Shown here in pieces: positions 1-8,128 of a stretch of 64,000 bases of DNA. Within the stretch, counting starts at the first letter, position 1; every line of letters starts with the position of its first letter. Under the pieces are notes generated by a model. That model searched no databases, was not told where the DNA came from, and worked only from the letters and a program-made list of their open reading frames with translations. This stretch comes from CAVSMC01 sp963798655 (GTDB lineage: Bacteria; Pseudomonadota; Gammaproteobacteria; Burkholderiales; Casimicrobiaceae), in NCBI GenBank assembly GCA_963798655.1, contig CAWCUH010000016.1, positions 310,001-374,000 on the forward strand, in the 5' to 3' direction. Position numbers and translations under genes: made by a program.

Positions 1-497
1 GCGAGCACCGGCCAGCGATCGCGCCATCCGTTCTGCTCGTCGAGGTACGAAAGGCGCAGCTGCGCAACGCCGTCGACCAGCGCGTACGCTGTCGGCGCCA
101 CCGTCGGCGGCTGGTCGTAGTGAGGCCAGTACAGCACTTCGACGCGACCGTCGCGCAAACGGTACGCGATGCGCTGGCCAGCGCTGCCCGGGTCGGGCAC
201 GAACTCGGAGCCCGCGCGCGAGAAGCGCAGCTCGCCGTTGCCGGCGGCGTTGGCGGTGCCGATCCACGCGGGCTCGCTGCGGGTGCCAATCCGCGCTGCG
301 CGCGGCACCGCTTGCCGGACGTCGGCTTCGAGTCGCGCGAACAAGGCATCGAGCGTGCGCCAGCGCAGCGCCTCGGCGGAGAGCTGCGCTTCGCTGTCGG
401 CGAGCGACGCGAGCGCGCGGTACCCGAGCAGCGACAGCAGCGCCATGATCGCGAGCGCGATCAGGAGCTCGATCAGCGTGAACCCGCTGCGCTTCAT
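1..497 (-). CDS. gspJ: Type II secretion pseudopilin GspJ (3' end beyond window)
   Basis: This is a minor pseudopilin of the type II secretion system, part of the tip complex of the periplasmic pseudopilus. Translation from the ATG at 497 gives a class III leader, MKRSG followed by FTLIELLIALAIMAL, the prepilin peptidase site (cleavage after Gly) and the hydrophobic N-terminal helix. The body then shows GspJ-like features such as RIAYRLRDGRVEVLYW and a region ending LRLSYLDEQNGWRDRWPV. The start overlaps the gspI stop (ATGA), so translation is coupled. The gene runs off the left edge, leaving about 165 codons visible. Order and length fit GspJ better than GspK, which is longer and normally comes next. 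Confidence 0.9.
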   Translation of the reverse strand, partial: MKRSGFTLIELLIALAIMALLSLLGYRALASLADSEAQLSAEALRWRTLDALFARLEADVRQAVPRAARIGTRSEPAWIGTANAAGNGELRFSRAGSEFVPDPGSAGQRIAYRLRDGRVEVLYWPHYDQPPTVAPTAYALVDGVAQLRLSYLDEQNGWRDRWPVL

Positions 498-868
498 CGT
501 TGCGCGAGATAGCCGACGAGGCGCGCGAGAACGTAGTCGGGCATCGCGGGATCGGCGACGACGATCTCGATCTTGTGAAACGCCGGGTTCGGCGTGCCGG
601 AGACGATTTCGCGATACACGAACGGCGCAGCCGCCTGCTCGGCGTTTCCCGATCGCTCGCCGAGCGCGGGGAGCGCAGCTTCGAGCTGCGCCACCGCGAG
701 ACGATTCTGCGCGACCCACAGCGCGAGCGTCCGCTGCTTCAAAGCGGTCGCGCCATCGGTCGATTGCGCGATCGCGCGCATGCCGGCGGCCAGCGCGACG
801 GCGACGATCGCAAGCGCGACCAGGATTTCGATCAGCGTGAAGCCCGTGCGTCGCCGCCGTTTGCCCAC
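494..868 (-). CDS. gspI: Type II secretion pseudopilin GspI
   Basis: This is a minor pseudopilin of 124 residues, the usual GspI length. It has a short basic leader (MGKRRRRTG) followed by FTLIEILVALAIVAVALAAG, the prepilin peptidase cleavage site with Glu at mature position 5. The body contains LWVAQNRLAVAQLE, typical of GspI. It sits between gspH and gspJ on the same strand. The stop overlaps the gspJ start by one base, and only three bases separate it from gspH. It should act with GspJ and GspK to initiate pseudopilus assembly at the inner membrane. Confidence 0.93.
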   Translation of the reverse strand: MGKRRRRTGFTLIEILVALAIVAVALAAGMRAIAQSTDGATALKQRTLALWVAQNRLAVAQLEAALPALGERSGNAEQAAAPFVYREIVSGTPNPAFHKIEIVVADPAMPDYVLARLVGYLAQR

Positions 869-871
869 GTG

Positions 872-1378
872 CTATTTCACGACCGCAGTGAACGCGACGC
901 GGTTGAGCGGATCGGCCGACACGACGATGCTTCCCGCGGGCGACGTGAGGACGATGTCGTACGGCTCGTTGCGGCCGCTCGGGCGCAACGGCAGGATCGC
1001 GTTCGGCGCGACCGCGGCGCCCGCATAGCGAGAAGCGGCGACGGCGAATCCCGCCGGCAGCGAGTGCGTGGCGAGGACGTCGTCGGTCGCGAGCGGGGTC
1101 CAGCGATCGTTGGCATCGCGCGACCAGAACCGGTACGCGCGGCCCTCCATCGACACGCCGAGGGTGACGCGCTGCCACTGGGCGAGATCGGCTGCGTGCT
1201 CGAGCGCGCCGGCGAGGCGCTTCGCTTCGCGCTCCGACGTGCGGCGCCCGTCGTCGCCGATGTTCGCGCTCGCAAGCGCGATGGCGATCGCGATGATGCC
1301 GATGACGACGACGATTTCGACGAGCGTGAAGCCCGCAGTCGCCGCGCGCGAACGGGCGCCGCCGCTCAGAGATCCCAC
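872..1378 (-). CDS. gspH: Type II secretion pseudopilin GspH
   Basis: This is a minor pseudopilin of about 168 residues. The prepilin signature FTLVEIVVVIGIIAIAIA follows a leader of about 15 residues. I place the start at the GTG at 1378, inside the 3' end of gspG (13-bp overlap). An ATG further upstream in frame would add a long arginine-rich tail lying inside gspG and is unlikely. The C-terminal part has a GspH/FimT-type beta domain with RAYRFWSRDANDRWTPL. It is co-transcribed with gspG, gspI and gspJ. Confidence 0.88.
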   Translation of the reverse strand: MGSLSGGARSRAATAGFTLVEIVVVIGIIAIAIALASANIGDDGRRTSEREAKRLAGALEHAADLAQWQRVTLGVSMEGRAYRFWSRDANDRWTPLATDDVLATHSLPAGFAVAASRYAGAAVAPNAILPLRPSGRNEPYDIVLTSPAGSIVVSADPLNRVAFTAVVK

Positions 1379-1815
1379 GAGCCGATTTCGGCGTCGATGC
1401 CGCTGCCGCCGGGGGCGCCGTCGGCGCCGAGGCTGAACACGTCGATCTCGCCGTGCAGGCCCGGGTTGATGAACTGATACGGATGTCCCCACGGGTCGTT
1501 CGGAAGCCGCTCAAGATAGCCGTTGGGCTTCCAGTTCGGCGGCGCCGGCGGCTGCGTCGGCTTCGCGACCAGCGCGGCGAGGCCCTGCTCGGTGGTCGGG
1601 TACCTCTGGTTGTCGAGGCGATACAGTTTCAACGCCTGCATGATCGCCGCAATGTCGTTCTTCGCAGCGATCACGCGCGCCTCATCCGGGCGCTCCAGCA
1701 CGCGCGGAACGATCAGCGCCGCAAGGATGCCCAGGATCACGATGACGACCATCACCTCGATCAGCGTGAAGCCGGACGAGGGGTGTTCGTCACGATGCGT
1801 CGAAGCGCGCGGCAT
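1366..1815 (-). CDS. gspG: Type II secretion major pseudopilin GspG
   Basis: This is the major pseudopilin of the type II secretion piston, 149 residues. The leader MPRASTHRDEHPSSG precedes FTLIEVMVVIVILGILAALI. The GspG hallmarks are visible: RVIAAKNDIAAIMQALKLYR, DNQRYPTTEQGL and LPNDPWGHPYQF, then a C-terminal FSLGADGAPGG that carries the calcium-binding loop Asp. It is the first gene of the visible minus-strand gspG-H-I-J run, so the rest of the gsp operon probably continues to the left of the window. Confidence 0.96.
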   Translation of the reverse strand: MPRASTHRDEHPSSGFTLIEVMVVIVILGILAALIVPRVLERPDEARVIAAKNDIAAIMQALKLYRLDNQRYPTTEQGLAALVAKPTQPPAPPNWKPNGYLERLPNDPWGHPYQFINPGLHGEIDVFSLGADGAPGGSGIDAEIGSWDL

Positions 1816-1821
1816 CGGCCC

Positions 1822-1829
1822 ATTATAAT
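1822..1829. promoter_or_regulatory. Palindromic TATAAT box between gspG and mltG
   Basis: The octamer ATTATAAT is a perfect palindrome and gives a consensus sigma-70 -10 hexamer on both strands (1824-1829 plus, 1827-1822 minus). It lies in the gap between the divergent gspG and mltG genes. No good -35 hexamer is present at 17 bp on either side. On the minus strand the implied transcription start would fall close to the gspG start codon. Promoter function is an inference. Confidence 0.35.
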
Positions 1830-1906
1830 GGCCGCCGCCGTGCTTCCTTCGAGGCGTCCGCGCTGTTCGTCGGCCGCGACCGCTGCGTTATCGGCCGCAT
1901 CCATCG

Positions 1907-2911
1907 ATGAATCGTCCGCTCCGCTACCTGCTGCGCGCCGTCGGCACGCTCGCGATCGTCGCCGGCGTCGCGGTCGCCGCCGCCGCATGGTGGCTCGCGC
2001 AGCCGCTCGCGCTGCCGGCGTCGCCGTTCGCGTTCGACGTCAAGCCGGGCGCCACGCTGAAGGGCGTCGCACGTGATCTCGCCGCACGCGGCGTCGTGGC
2101 GAGCGACGTGCCGCTGATCGCGCTCGCGCGCTGGCGCGGCGTCGATCGCGCGATCAAGGCGGGCAACTACGAAGTCGAGTCGGGCATCACGCTCGGCCGG
2201 CTGCTCGACAAGCTCACCCAGGGCGACGTCACGCAGGACGCGATCACCTTCGTCGAAGGCGCGACGTTCGCGGATATCAGGAACGCGATCGCGCGTCATG
2301 CCGGCCTCGCGCACGGCGGTGTCGAGCTGTCGGGCGCCGAATTGATGGCACGCATCGGGGCCATCGACTCGCGCCCCGAGGGATGGTTCTTTCCCGATAC
2401 GTACTACTTCGCGACCGGATCGACCGACATTGCGCTCCTCGCCCGCGCACACCGGCTGATGCGCGAGCGTCTCGACGCCGCCTGGGCGAAGCGGGCGCCC
2501 GACACACCGCTCAAGACGCCCTACGAAGCCTTGGTCCTCGCGTCGATCGTCGAGAAGGAGACGGGGCGCCCGGTCGATCGTCCGCTGGTCGCGTCCGTTC
2601 TGATCAACCGCTTGCGCGCCGGCATGCGGCTGCAAGCCGATCCCACGGTGATCTACGGTCTTGGAGCCGCCTTCGACGGCAACCTGCGCAAGCGCGACCT
2701 CGAGGCGAACACGCCTTACAACACCTACGTTCGAGACGGGCTTCCGCCGACGCCGATCGCACTGCCGAGCCTCGCGTCGATCGAGGCCGCGGTAAATCCG
2801 CCGCGCACGCAGTACCTGTATTTCGTCGCGCGTGGCGACGGAACGAGCGTCTTCTCGGCAAACCTCGCCGATCACAATCGGGCCGTGGCAAAATTCCAGA
2901 AGGCGCACTGA
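1907..2911 (+). CDS. mltG: Endolytic murein transglycosylase MltG
   Basis: MltG (YceG family) is an inner-membrane lytic transglycosylase that cleaves nascent glycan strands. The 334-residue product has an N-terminal membrane anchor (about residues 5-27) and a LysM-like region. The YceG catalytic domain contains ALVLASIVEKETG, where the Glu after Val is the expected catalytic acid. It also has VASVLINRLRAGMRLQADPTVIYGLG and the conserved ending NPPRTQYLYFVARGDG. It opens the mltG-tmk-holB-pilZ-tatD cluster, with tmk starting 3 bp after its stop. Confidence 0.96.
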   Translation: MNRPLRYLLRAVGTLAIVAGVAVAAAAWWLAQPLALPASPFAFDVKPGATLKGVARDLAARGVVASDVPLIALARWRGVDRAIKAGNYEVESGITLGRLLDKLTQGDVTQDAITFVEGATFADIRNAIARHAGLAHGGVELSGAELMARIGAIDSRPEGWFFPDTYYFATGSTDIALLARAHRLMRERLDAAWAKRAPDTPLKTPYEALVLASIVEKETGRPVDRPLVASVLINRLRAGMRLQADPTVIYGLGAAFDGNLRKRDLEANTPYNTYVRDGLPPTPIALPSLASIEAAVNPPRTQYLYFVARGDGTSVFSANLADHNRAVAKFQKAH

Positions 2912-2914
2912 TCC

Positions 2915-3553
2915 ATGAGCGCATCCGGCCGCTTCATCTCGCTCGAAGGCATCGACGGTGCCGGCAAGAGCACGCACGCGAAATGGATCGTCGAGCGCGT
3001 TGCCGAGATGGGCCACGCGCCGGTTGCGACGCGTGAGCCGGGCGGAACGCCGCTCGGCGAGGCGCTGCGCGGCCTGCTGCTGCGCGAGCCGATGACGCAC
3101 GACAGCGAGGCCCTGCTGATGTTCGCCGCGCGACGCGAGCATCTCGAGCGCGTGATCCGTCCGGCGCTCGCTCGCGGGGACTGGGTCGTCTGCGATCGCT
3201 TCACCGACGCGACGTTCGCATACCAGGGCGGCGGGCATCGCGTCTCGCTCGATGCGATCAGCGCGCTCGAGCGCTGGATCCATGGCGATTGCGAGCCCGA
3301 TCTGACGTTCCTGTTCGACGTTCCGATCGCCGTTTCGCGCGAGCGGCTCGAGCGTGCGCGCGGCAGGGGCCGTGTGCTCGACAAATTCGAAAGCGAGGCG
3401 AGCGCGTTCTTCGAGCGCGTACGCAACGCGTACCTCGAGCGCGCTCGCGCCGACCCGCGCCGATTTCGCATCGTCGACAGCTCGCGGCCGGTCGACACGG
3501 TGCGTGCCGAAGTCGCGTCGCATCTGGCCGCGCTCGCTGCACGGCGGAGCTGA
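2915..3553 (+). CDS. tmk: Thymidylate kinase
   Basis: This enzyme phosphorylates dTMP to dTDP for DNA synthesis. The 212-residue protein has the P-loop EGIDGAGKSTHAKW near the N-terminus, the TREPGGTPLGEALR motif that positions the nucleotides, and the DRFTDATFAYQGGG motif. The length is typical. It sits between mltG and holB with near-zero spacing, the classical proteobacterial arrangement. Confidence 0.97.
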   Translation: MSASGRFISLEGIDGAGKSTHAKWIVERVAEMGHAPVATREPGGTPLGEALRGLLLREPMTHDSEALLMFAARREHLERVIRPALARGDWVVCDRFTDATFAYQGGGHRVSLDAISALERWIHGDCEPDLTFLFDVPIAVSRERLERARGRGRVLDKFESEASAFFERVRNAYLERARADPRRFRIVDSSRPVDTVRAEVASHLAALAARRS

Positions 3554-3554
3554 G

Positions 3555-4604
3555 ATGGCCGTCGAGCACGATGACGACGTCGCGCCAGCGGGGCTGCCGT
3601 GGATGTCGCTGTTGCCGTGGCAGCGCGACGCGGCAGTGGCTGCGCTCGCGCCGCGGACGCATTTTCCGCATGCGCTGCTGATTCACGGGCCGCGCGGCAT
3701 CGGCAAGCATGCGTTGGCGCTCAATCTCGGCCATGCATTGCTCTGCGAGTCGCCGTCCGACGACGGGCTTGCGTGCGGCCGCTGCGCGAGCTGCCGCTAC
3801 GCGATCGCCGGTCAGCATCCCGACCTGATGCGCATCGAGCTCGTCGAGCTCGACGTCGACGGCGAGTACCAGCCGGTCGACGCTATCGGCGTTGAGCGCG
3901 TGCGTGCGCTGACCGAGTTCGTGCAGCTCACGAGTCATCGCAATCGCGCGAAGGTGGCGCTGATCGCACCGGCCGACCGGATGAACGCGGCGGCGGCGAA
4001 TGCGCTTTTGAAGACGCTGGAGGAGCCGCCCGCGTCGACATACCTGATGCTGGTGACCGAGCAGCCGGCGCGGTTGCCGCCGACGATCGTCAGCCGCTGC
4101 CGGCGACTCGCGGCGCCGCGGCCGTCCGCCGACGAGGCGAAGGCGTGGCTCGCCGCGCACGACGTGACCGACGGCGAGCGCGTGCTCGCGCAGGCCGCCG
4201 GCGCGCCGCTCGCCGCGCTGCCGCTCGCCGCACCGGATGTGCAAGCCGAGCGCGCCGCGTGGCTTGCGGCACTCGCGAAACCCGAGCGGCTCACGGTGAT
4301 CGCGCTCGCCGAAAGGATCGAGCAGGGCGGCAAGGATGCGCGCAAGGCGCGTCTTGCGCAGGCGATCGATTGGCTGATCGCATGGTCGGTGGATCTTGCG
4401 CGCGCACGCGAGGGCGTTGCGCCGCGCTTCAATCCGGATCGCGAGGCGGAGCTCCGCGGGCTCGCCAGTCGGGTGGCGCCGGTTGCACTGTTTCGCTATC
4501 ATCGATCACTGCTGCAGCGGCGCGCGACGGTCGCGCATCCGTTGCAGCCGCGGCTCGTCGCCGAGGCCGCGCTGCTCGACTACCAGGCGATCTTCGTCAA
4601 CTGA
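3555..4604 (+). CDS. holB: DNA polymerase III subunit delta'
   Basis: HolB is the delta' clamp-loader subunit that works with delta and tau/gamma to load the sliding clamp. The ATG at 3555 lies one base after the tmk stop and gives 349 residues. A P-loop-like GPRGIGKH occurs at residues 45-52. The zinc-module cysteines are C64, C74, C77 and C80 (the last three in CGRCASC). The conserved NALLKTLEEPPASTYLMLVT and IVSRCRRL, equivalent to the sensor regions of AAA+ clamp-loader subunits, follow. The stop overlaps the pilZ start. Confidence 0.95.
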   Translation: MAVEHDDDVAPAGLPWMSLLPWQRDAAVAALAPRTHFPHALLIHGPRGIGKHALALNLGHALLCESPSDDGLACGRCASCRYAIAGQHPDLMRIELVELDVDGEYQPVDAIGVERVRALTEFVQLTSHRNRAKVALIAPADRMNAAAANALLKTLEEPPASTYLMLVTEQPARLPPTIVSRCRRLAAPRPSADEAKAWLAAHDVTDGERVLAQAAGAPLAALPLAAPDVQAERAAWLAALAKPERLTVIALAERIEQGGKDARKARLAQAIDWLIAWSVDLARAREGVAPRFNPDREAELRGLASRVAPVALFRYHRSLLQRRATVAHPLQPRLVAEAALLDYQAIFVN

Positions 4605-4975
4605 TGGCCGACAAACCGACTCCGATGGCGAACGTCGCCCGCCCCGGCGTGCTATCGCTCAACATCCGCGAGCGTGCCGCGCTGTATGCCGCTTACATGC
4701 CGTTCCTCAAGGGCGGCGGCATCTTCATCCCGACGGCGCGAAGCTACGCGCTTGGCGAGGAAGTGTTCATGCTGTTGTCGCTGATGGACGACCCGAACCG
4801 GATCGCCGTTCAGGGCAAGGTTGTCTGGGTTACGCCCGAAGGCGTGCAGGGCAACCGCACGCAGGGCATCGGCGTGCAGTTCACGCAGGACGAGACCGGC
4901 GCCGCGGCCCGGGCGACGATCGAGCGCATCCTCGGCGAGACGCTCGCGTCGCAGCGGCCGACGCATACGATGTAG
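4604..4975 (+). CDS. pilZ: PilZ domain protein (type IV pilus assembly)
   Basis: This is a 123-residue single-domain PilZ protein. It shares its first base with the holB stop codon (TGATG). The product has the LSLNIRERAALYAAYMPFLK segment and GGIFIPTARSYALGEEVFML, typical of the PilZ orthologue needed for type IV pilus biogenesis. It lacks the canonical RxxxR c-di-GMP motif at the start, as is usual for this subgroup. The position between holB and tatD is conserved across proteobacteria. Confidence 0.92.
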   Translation: MADKPTPMANVARPGVLSLNIRERAALYAAYMPFLKGGGIFIPTARSYALGEEVFMLLSLMDDPNRIAVQGKVVWVTPEGVQGNRTQGIGVQFTQDETGAAARATIERILGETLASQRPTHTM

Positions 4976-4979
4976 CGGC

Positions 4980-5000
4980 GTGAGTGGCGAGCAGGGGCCC
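4980..5000 (+). repeat. Fragment of the 120-bp repeat family
   Basis: The 21 bases here (GTGAGTGGCGAGCAGGGGCCC) match the start of the tandem repeat units at 27151, 27271, 27391 and 27512 with one substitution. They lie just downstream of pilZ in the 161-bp gap before tatD. The similarity fades after the GGGGCCC core. I read it as a degenerate, truncated copy of the same intergenic element. Confidence 0.55.
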
Positions 5001-5136
5001 GGAGCCGGAGATGGCGGTTTGGAGCCGAGCGGCCGGAACTGCAATCACGCATCGCCGCTGGGCGGCCAACAGCTCGGCGCCACGGTAATTTGAAGGCTGC
5101 GGGGGAGACCGCTCGCGCCGCCTACGTCGGTGCACC

Positions 5137-5943
5137 TTGTTCACATTCGTCGACTCCCACTGCCATCTGGACTTTCCCGAGCTCGCCGGCGATATCGCCG
5201 CGCGGCTGGACGCGATGGCCGCTGCCCAGGTCACGCATGCGCTGTGCATCTCGGTCAATCTGCCGGATTGGCCGAACGTGCACGCGCTCGCGACGGCGCA
5301 CGCGAACCTGTATGCAAGCGCGGGCGTTCATCCGGACTACGAGGACACCGAGGAGCCGACCGTCGAGCGGCTCGTCGCGCTCGCGGCGAGGCCCAAGGTC
5401 GTCGCGATCGGCGAGACGGGCCTCGACTACTATCGGCAGAGCGGCGACCTCGAGTGGCAGCGCAAGCGCTTCCGCACGCACATTCGCGCCGCGCGCGACG
5501 CGAACAGGCCGCTCGTCATCCACACGCGCGCCGCGGCTGCCGACACGATCGCCATCATGCGCGAAGAGCGCGCACGCGATGCCGGCGGCGTCATGCACTG
5601 CTTCACCGAGACCTGGGATGTCGCGCAGGCCGCGCTCGACCTCGGGTTCCACCTCTCGATCTCGGGCATCGTCACGTTCAAGAACGCGCGCGAGGTGAAG
5701 GATGTCGCTGCCCGCGTGCCGCTCGACCGGCTGCTGATCGAGACCGATGCGCCGTATCTCGCGCCGGCGCCGCACCGGGGCAAGCGCAACGAGCCCGCGT
5801 ACGTACCGCTCGTCGCGGCAGAGATCGCGCGGCTTCGCGGCGTCGGGATCGAAGAAGTGGCTCGCGCGACGTCGCAGAACTTCTTCGTTCTCTTCGGCGT
5901 CGACCCGAAGGCGATGGTCGACATGAGCGGACAGGGCCCATGA
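5137..5943 (+). CDS. tatD: TatD family metal-dependent DNase
   Basis: This is a TIM-barrel metal-dependent hydrolase of the TatD/YcfH family (3'-5' DNase, quality control). The 268 residues include the metal-binding DSHCHLD near the N-terminus, GETGLDYY, VIHTRAA, MHCFTETWD and the C-terminal ETDAPYLAP. The start is the TTG at 5137: no other in-frame start gives the SHCHLD motif a normal N-terminal distance. The stop overlaps the next gene's start (ATGA). This is the usual fifth gene of the mltG-tmk-holB-pilZ cluster. Confidence 0.94.
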   Translation: MFTFVDSHCHLDFPELAGDIAARLDAMAAAQVTHALCISVNLPDWPNVHALATAHANLYASAGVHPDYEDTEEPTVERLVALAARPKVVAIGETGLDYYRQSGDLEWQRKRFRTHIRAARDANRPLVIHTRAAAADTIAIMREERARDAGGVMHCFTETWDVAQAALDLGFHLSISGIVTFKNAREVKDVAARVPLDRLLIETDAPYLAPAPHRGKRNEPAYVPLVAAEIARLRGVGIEEVARATSQNFFVLFGVDPKAMVDMSGQGP

Positions 5944-6581
5944 CCACACACGCGCTGCGTCGTCTGATGGCCGCGGTCGCGCTCGCCGCGGCGAGCGCGT
6001 TCGCGCAAGGCTCGCTCGACGATTTCATGACCGCCGTGACGAACGATCGCACCGATCTCGTGCTGCAATTCCTGTCGCGGGGCGTCGACCCGAACGTCGT
6101 CGACCGCAACGGGGACCCGGCGCTGTTCATCGCGGCGCGCGAAGGCAACGCGGCGACGGTGAACGTGCTGCTCGCCGCCGGCGCGAAACCCGACGCGCGG
6201 AACGGCTTTCAGGACACGCCGATGATGGTCGCGGCGCTGAAGGGCCATCTGCCGATCATCAAGGCCCTGCGCACGCGCGGCGCGTCGACCGCGGGCACCG
6301 GATGGACGCCGCTGATCTATGCGGCCACGGGAGGCCACGACGACGTCGTCCGCTATCTGCTGGGCGAGGGTGCCGACGCCAACGCGGCGTCGCCGAACGG
6401 CACGACCGCGTTGATGATGGCCGTGCGCGAGGCGCATCCGAGCACCGTGGCGCTCCTGCTCGCGAGCCGCGCGGAAGTCAATCACCGCAACGACAGCGGC
6501 GCAACGGCGCTCGCGTGGGCGCGGCGCGTCGGGGACGAGGAGATGGTCGCGATGCTGCGCCGGGCCGGCGCGCGCGACTAG
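5940..6581 (+). CDS. Secreted ankyrin-repeat protein
   Basis: A 213-residue protein begins with a signal peptide (RRLMAAVALAAASAFAQG) and carries about five ankyrin repeats, with recurring units such as GDPALFIAAREGNAATVNVL, GWTPLIYAATGGHDDVVRYL and GTTALMMAVREAHPSTVALL. It is predicted to be periplasmic and to bind protein partners. The start overlaps the tatD stop by four bases, so the two are translationally coupled. No enzymatic motif is visible and the partner is unknown. Confidence 0.85.
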   Translation: MTTHALRRLMAAVALAAASAFAQGSLDDFMTAVTNDRTDLVLQFLSRGVDPNVVDRNGDPALFIAAREGNAATVNVLLAAGAKPDARNGFQDTPMMVAALKGHLPIIKALRTRGASTAGTGWTPLIYAATGGHDDVVRYLLGEGADANAASPNGTTALMMAVREAHPSTVALLLASRAEVNHRNDSGATALAWARRVGDEEMVAMLRRAGARD

Positions 6582-6593
6582 CGATCCGCTGGC

Positions 6594-7268
6594 TCAGGGA
6601 TCGAACGCCTGGGGTTCGGCCTCGACGGCCGACGGCGGCGCTGCGGCAAGCGCCTCGGTCACCAGCGGTGCGAGCAGCTCGGGCACGAAGTCGGCCAGTC
6701 GGCGCGCGCCGTTGAAGCGCTTCTTCCAGTAGCGCGTGTCGAATTCCGCGATCTGCACCTCGTGACCGCGCGCCGGTGCGTGGATGAAGCGGTTATCGCC
6801 GAGATAGATGCCGACATGCGAGAACGCGAACCGCCTCGTGTTGAAGAAGACGAGATCGCCGGGCTTGAGCTCGGCGACCGCGACGCGCTCGCCGACGCGG
6901 CTCATCTGTTGCGCGGTGCGAGGAAGCGTGACGCCGGTGACTTCCTGGAACACGTACTGCACGAGGCCGCTGCAGTCGAGCCCGGTTTCCGGTCGCGTGC
7001 CGCCCCACTTGTAATCGACGCCGAGCAGCGACAACGCGAACGATGCGAGCCGCTGCGCGCCGGCGATCGCGCTCGATGCAACGGCGTTCGCCCTGCTCGC
7101 CGTCGGTTCGCTCGGCGCTGCGGCAGCCGCGGTCTGGTTCTTCGCGTGCACCGGCGAGCACAAAGCCGCGGCGACCAGCGATCCGACGCACAGCGCCGCC
7201 GCGACGCTTCGTCGCGCTCCGCTGCGATACGCCTGGTCGACGGGGCGGTGCGGATGCATGCCGCGCAT
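6594..7268 (-). CDS. NlpC/P60 (C40) family cell-wall peptidase
   Basis: This is a predicted secreted gamma-D-glutamyl-diaminopimelate endopeptidase. After a basic start and a hydrophobic signal segment (SVAAALCVGSLVAAALCSPVHA) comes an NlpC/P60 domain. Its catalytic Cys is in GLDCSGLVQYVF, its His in RFAFSHVGIYLGDN, and the third polar residue is around FIHAP. I chose the ATG at 7268 because GGGAGA lies 11 bases upstream. Another ATG at 7259 is possible. It converges on the ankyrin gene with 12 bp between stops. Confidence 0.9.
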   Translation of the reverse strand: MRGMHPHRPVDQAYRSGARRSVAAALCVGSLVAAALCSPVHAKNQTAAAAAPSEPTASRANAVASSAIAGAQRLASFALSLLGVDYKWGGTRPETGLDCSGLVQYVFQEVTGVTLPRTAQQMSRVGERVAVAELKPGDLVFFNTRRFAFSHVGIYLGDNRFIHAPARGHEVQIAEFDTRYWKKRFNGARRLADFVPELLAPLVTEALAAAPPSAVEAEPQAFDP

Positions 7269-7309
7269 TATCCGCAAATTCTCCCATTCGACCAAAAAGA
7301 ACGGCCGTT

Positions 7310-7615
7310 CTACCCGCCTGGCTTTCCCCGGGTGCGGTTCGGCGCTGCAAGCGCGCGCTCGCGCCGGGCCTGCTTCGCATCGGCGGGCAGCGCGCGCATG
7401 ATCTCCACGCGGTCGCCGTCGTCAACCGCGCTTGCGAGCGTCGCGCGGCGACCGAAGATCGCGACGCCGAGCCGGGCGAGGTCGAGCCCGTATGTCGCAA
7501 CGAGACCGGAGCGCGCAATCGCGTCGCCGGCGCTGGAGCCCGCGGGAAGCTCGACGTCGACAAGCTCCTCGATCGACGGCGTCGCCCACGCGACCGTCAC
7601 GACGATCGTCGCCAT
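7310..7615 (-). CDS. rnfH: RnfH family ubiquitin-like protein
   Basis: This is a small beta-grasp protein of 101 residues. It shows the RnfH pattern IVVTVAWATPSIEELVDVEL near the start and GVAIFGRRATLASAVDDGDR, followed by VEIMRALPADAKQARRERA. RnfH proteins are ubiquitin/ThiS-like with an unclear role and are very often encoded next to ratA, as here (the ratA stop lies 4 bp upstream). There are no Rnf complex genes in the window. Confidence 0.9.
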   Translation of the reverse strand: MATIVVTVAWATPSIEELVDVELPAGSSAGDAIARSGLVATYGLDLARLGVAIFGRRATLASAVDDGDRVEIMRALPADAKQARRERALAAPNRTRGKPGG

Positions 7616-7619
7616 CGCA

Positions 7620-8060
7620 TCATGCCGGCGCGTTATGCAACGTTTCGGCGCGATGAACGAACGCGTCGATCAGCGTGTTGGCGATGCGGCTGAACACGCC
7701 GCCAAGCACGCGCTCGAGCATGTGGTTCGCGAATTCGTACGCGAGGTCGAGCTCGACCTTGCACGCCGAGTCGTCGAGCGAGCGGAACCGCCATTCGCCA
7801 TGCAGGTGCCGAAACGGACCGTCCTTCAGCGTGACGACGATCGAGTCGGGCGGACTGTTGAGGTTCTCGGTGGTGAAGTGCGCGCGAACGCCGCGATAGT
7901 CGACGTCGAGGCGCGCCGTCTTGCCGCCCTCGTGCTGCTCCAGCACGTGCGCGCCGGCGCACCACGGAAGAAATTGCGGATATCGCTCGACGTCGTCGAC
8001 CAGCGCGAACATCGACGGCGCCGCGTAAGGCACGAGAACCGACTTCTTCACATGCTGCAT
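7620..8060 (-). CDS. ratA: RatA-type START-domain protein (ubiquinone-binding, Coq10-like)
   Basis: This is a 146-residue SRPBCC/START domain protein of the RatA/Coq10 family. Members are described as ribosome-association toxins or as quinone-binding chaperones. Conserved stretches are SVLVPYAAPSMFALVDDVERYP, here split as SVLVPYAAPSMFALV and DDVERYPQFLPWC, then HMLERVLGGVF near the C-terminus. The ATG at 8060 has CGGAG upstream. It is divergent from smpB with a 68-bp gap, an arrangement conserved in many proteobacteria. Confidence 0.92.
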   Translation of the reverse strand: MQHVKKSVLVPYAAPSMFALVDDVERYPQFLPWCAGAHVLEQHEGGKTARLDVDYRGVRAHFTTENLNSPPDSIVVTLKDGPFRHLHGEWRFRSLDDSACKVELDLAYEFANHMLERVLGGVFSRIANTLIDAFVHRAETLHNAPA

Positions 8061-8128
8061 CGCGCTCCGTAATCTAGAATAGCGCGCCACCCTCGCGCGG
8101 CCCTCAGCCCGTGTCCGGATCGCCCGCC

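Noticed and set aside
500..1477. Plus-strand frame of 325 codons over the pseudopilin genes
   Set aside because: It lies opposite gspG, gspH and gspI, each with a clear prepilin signature. The product is Arg-rich and featureless.
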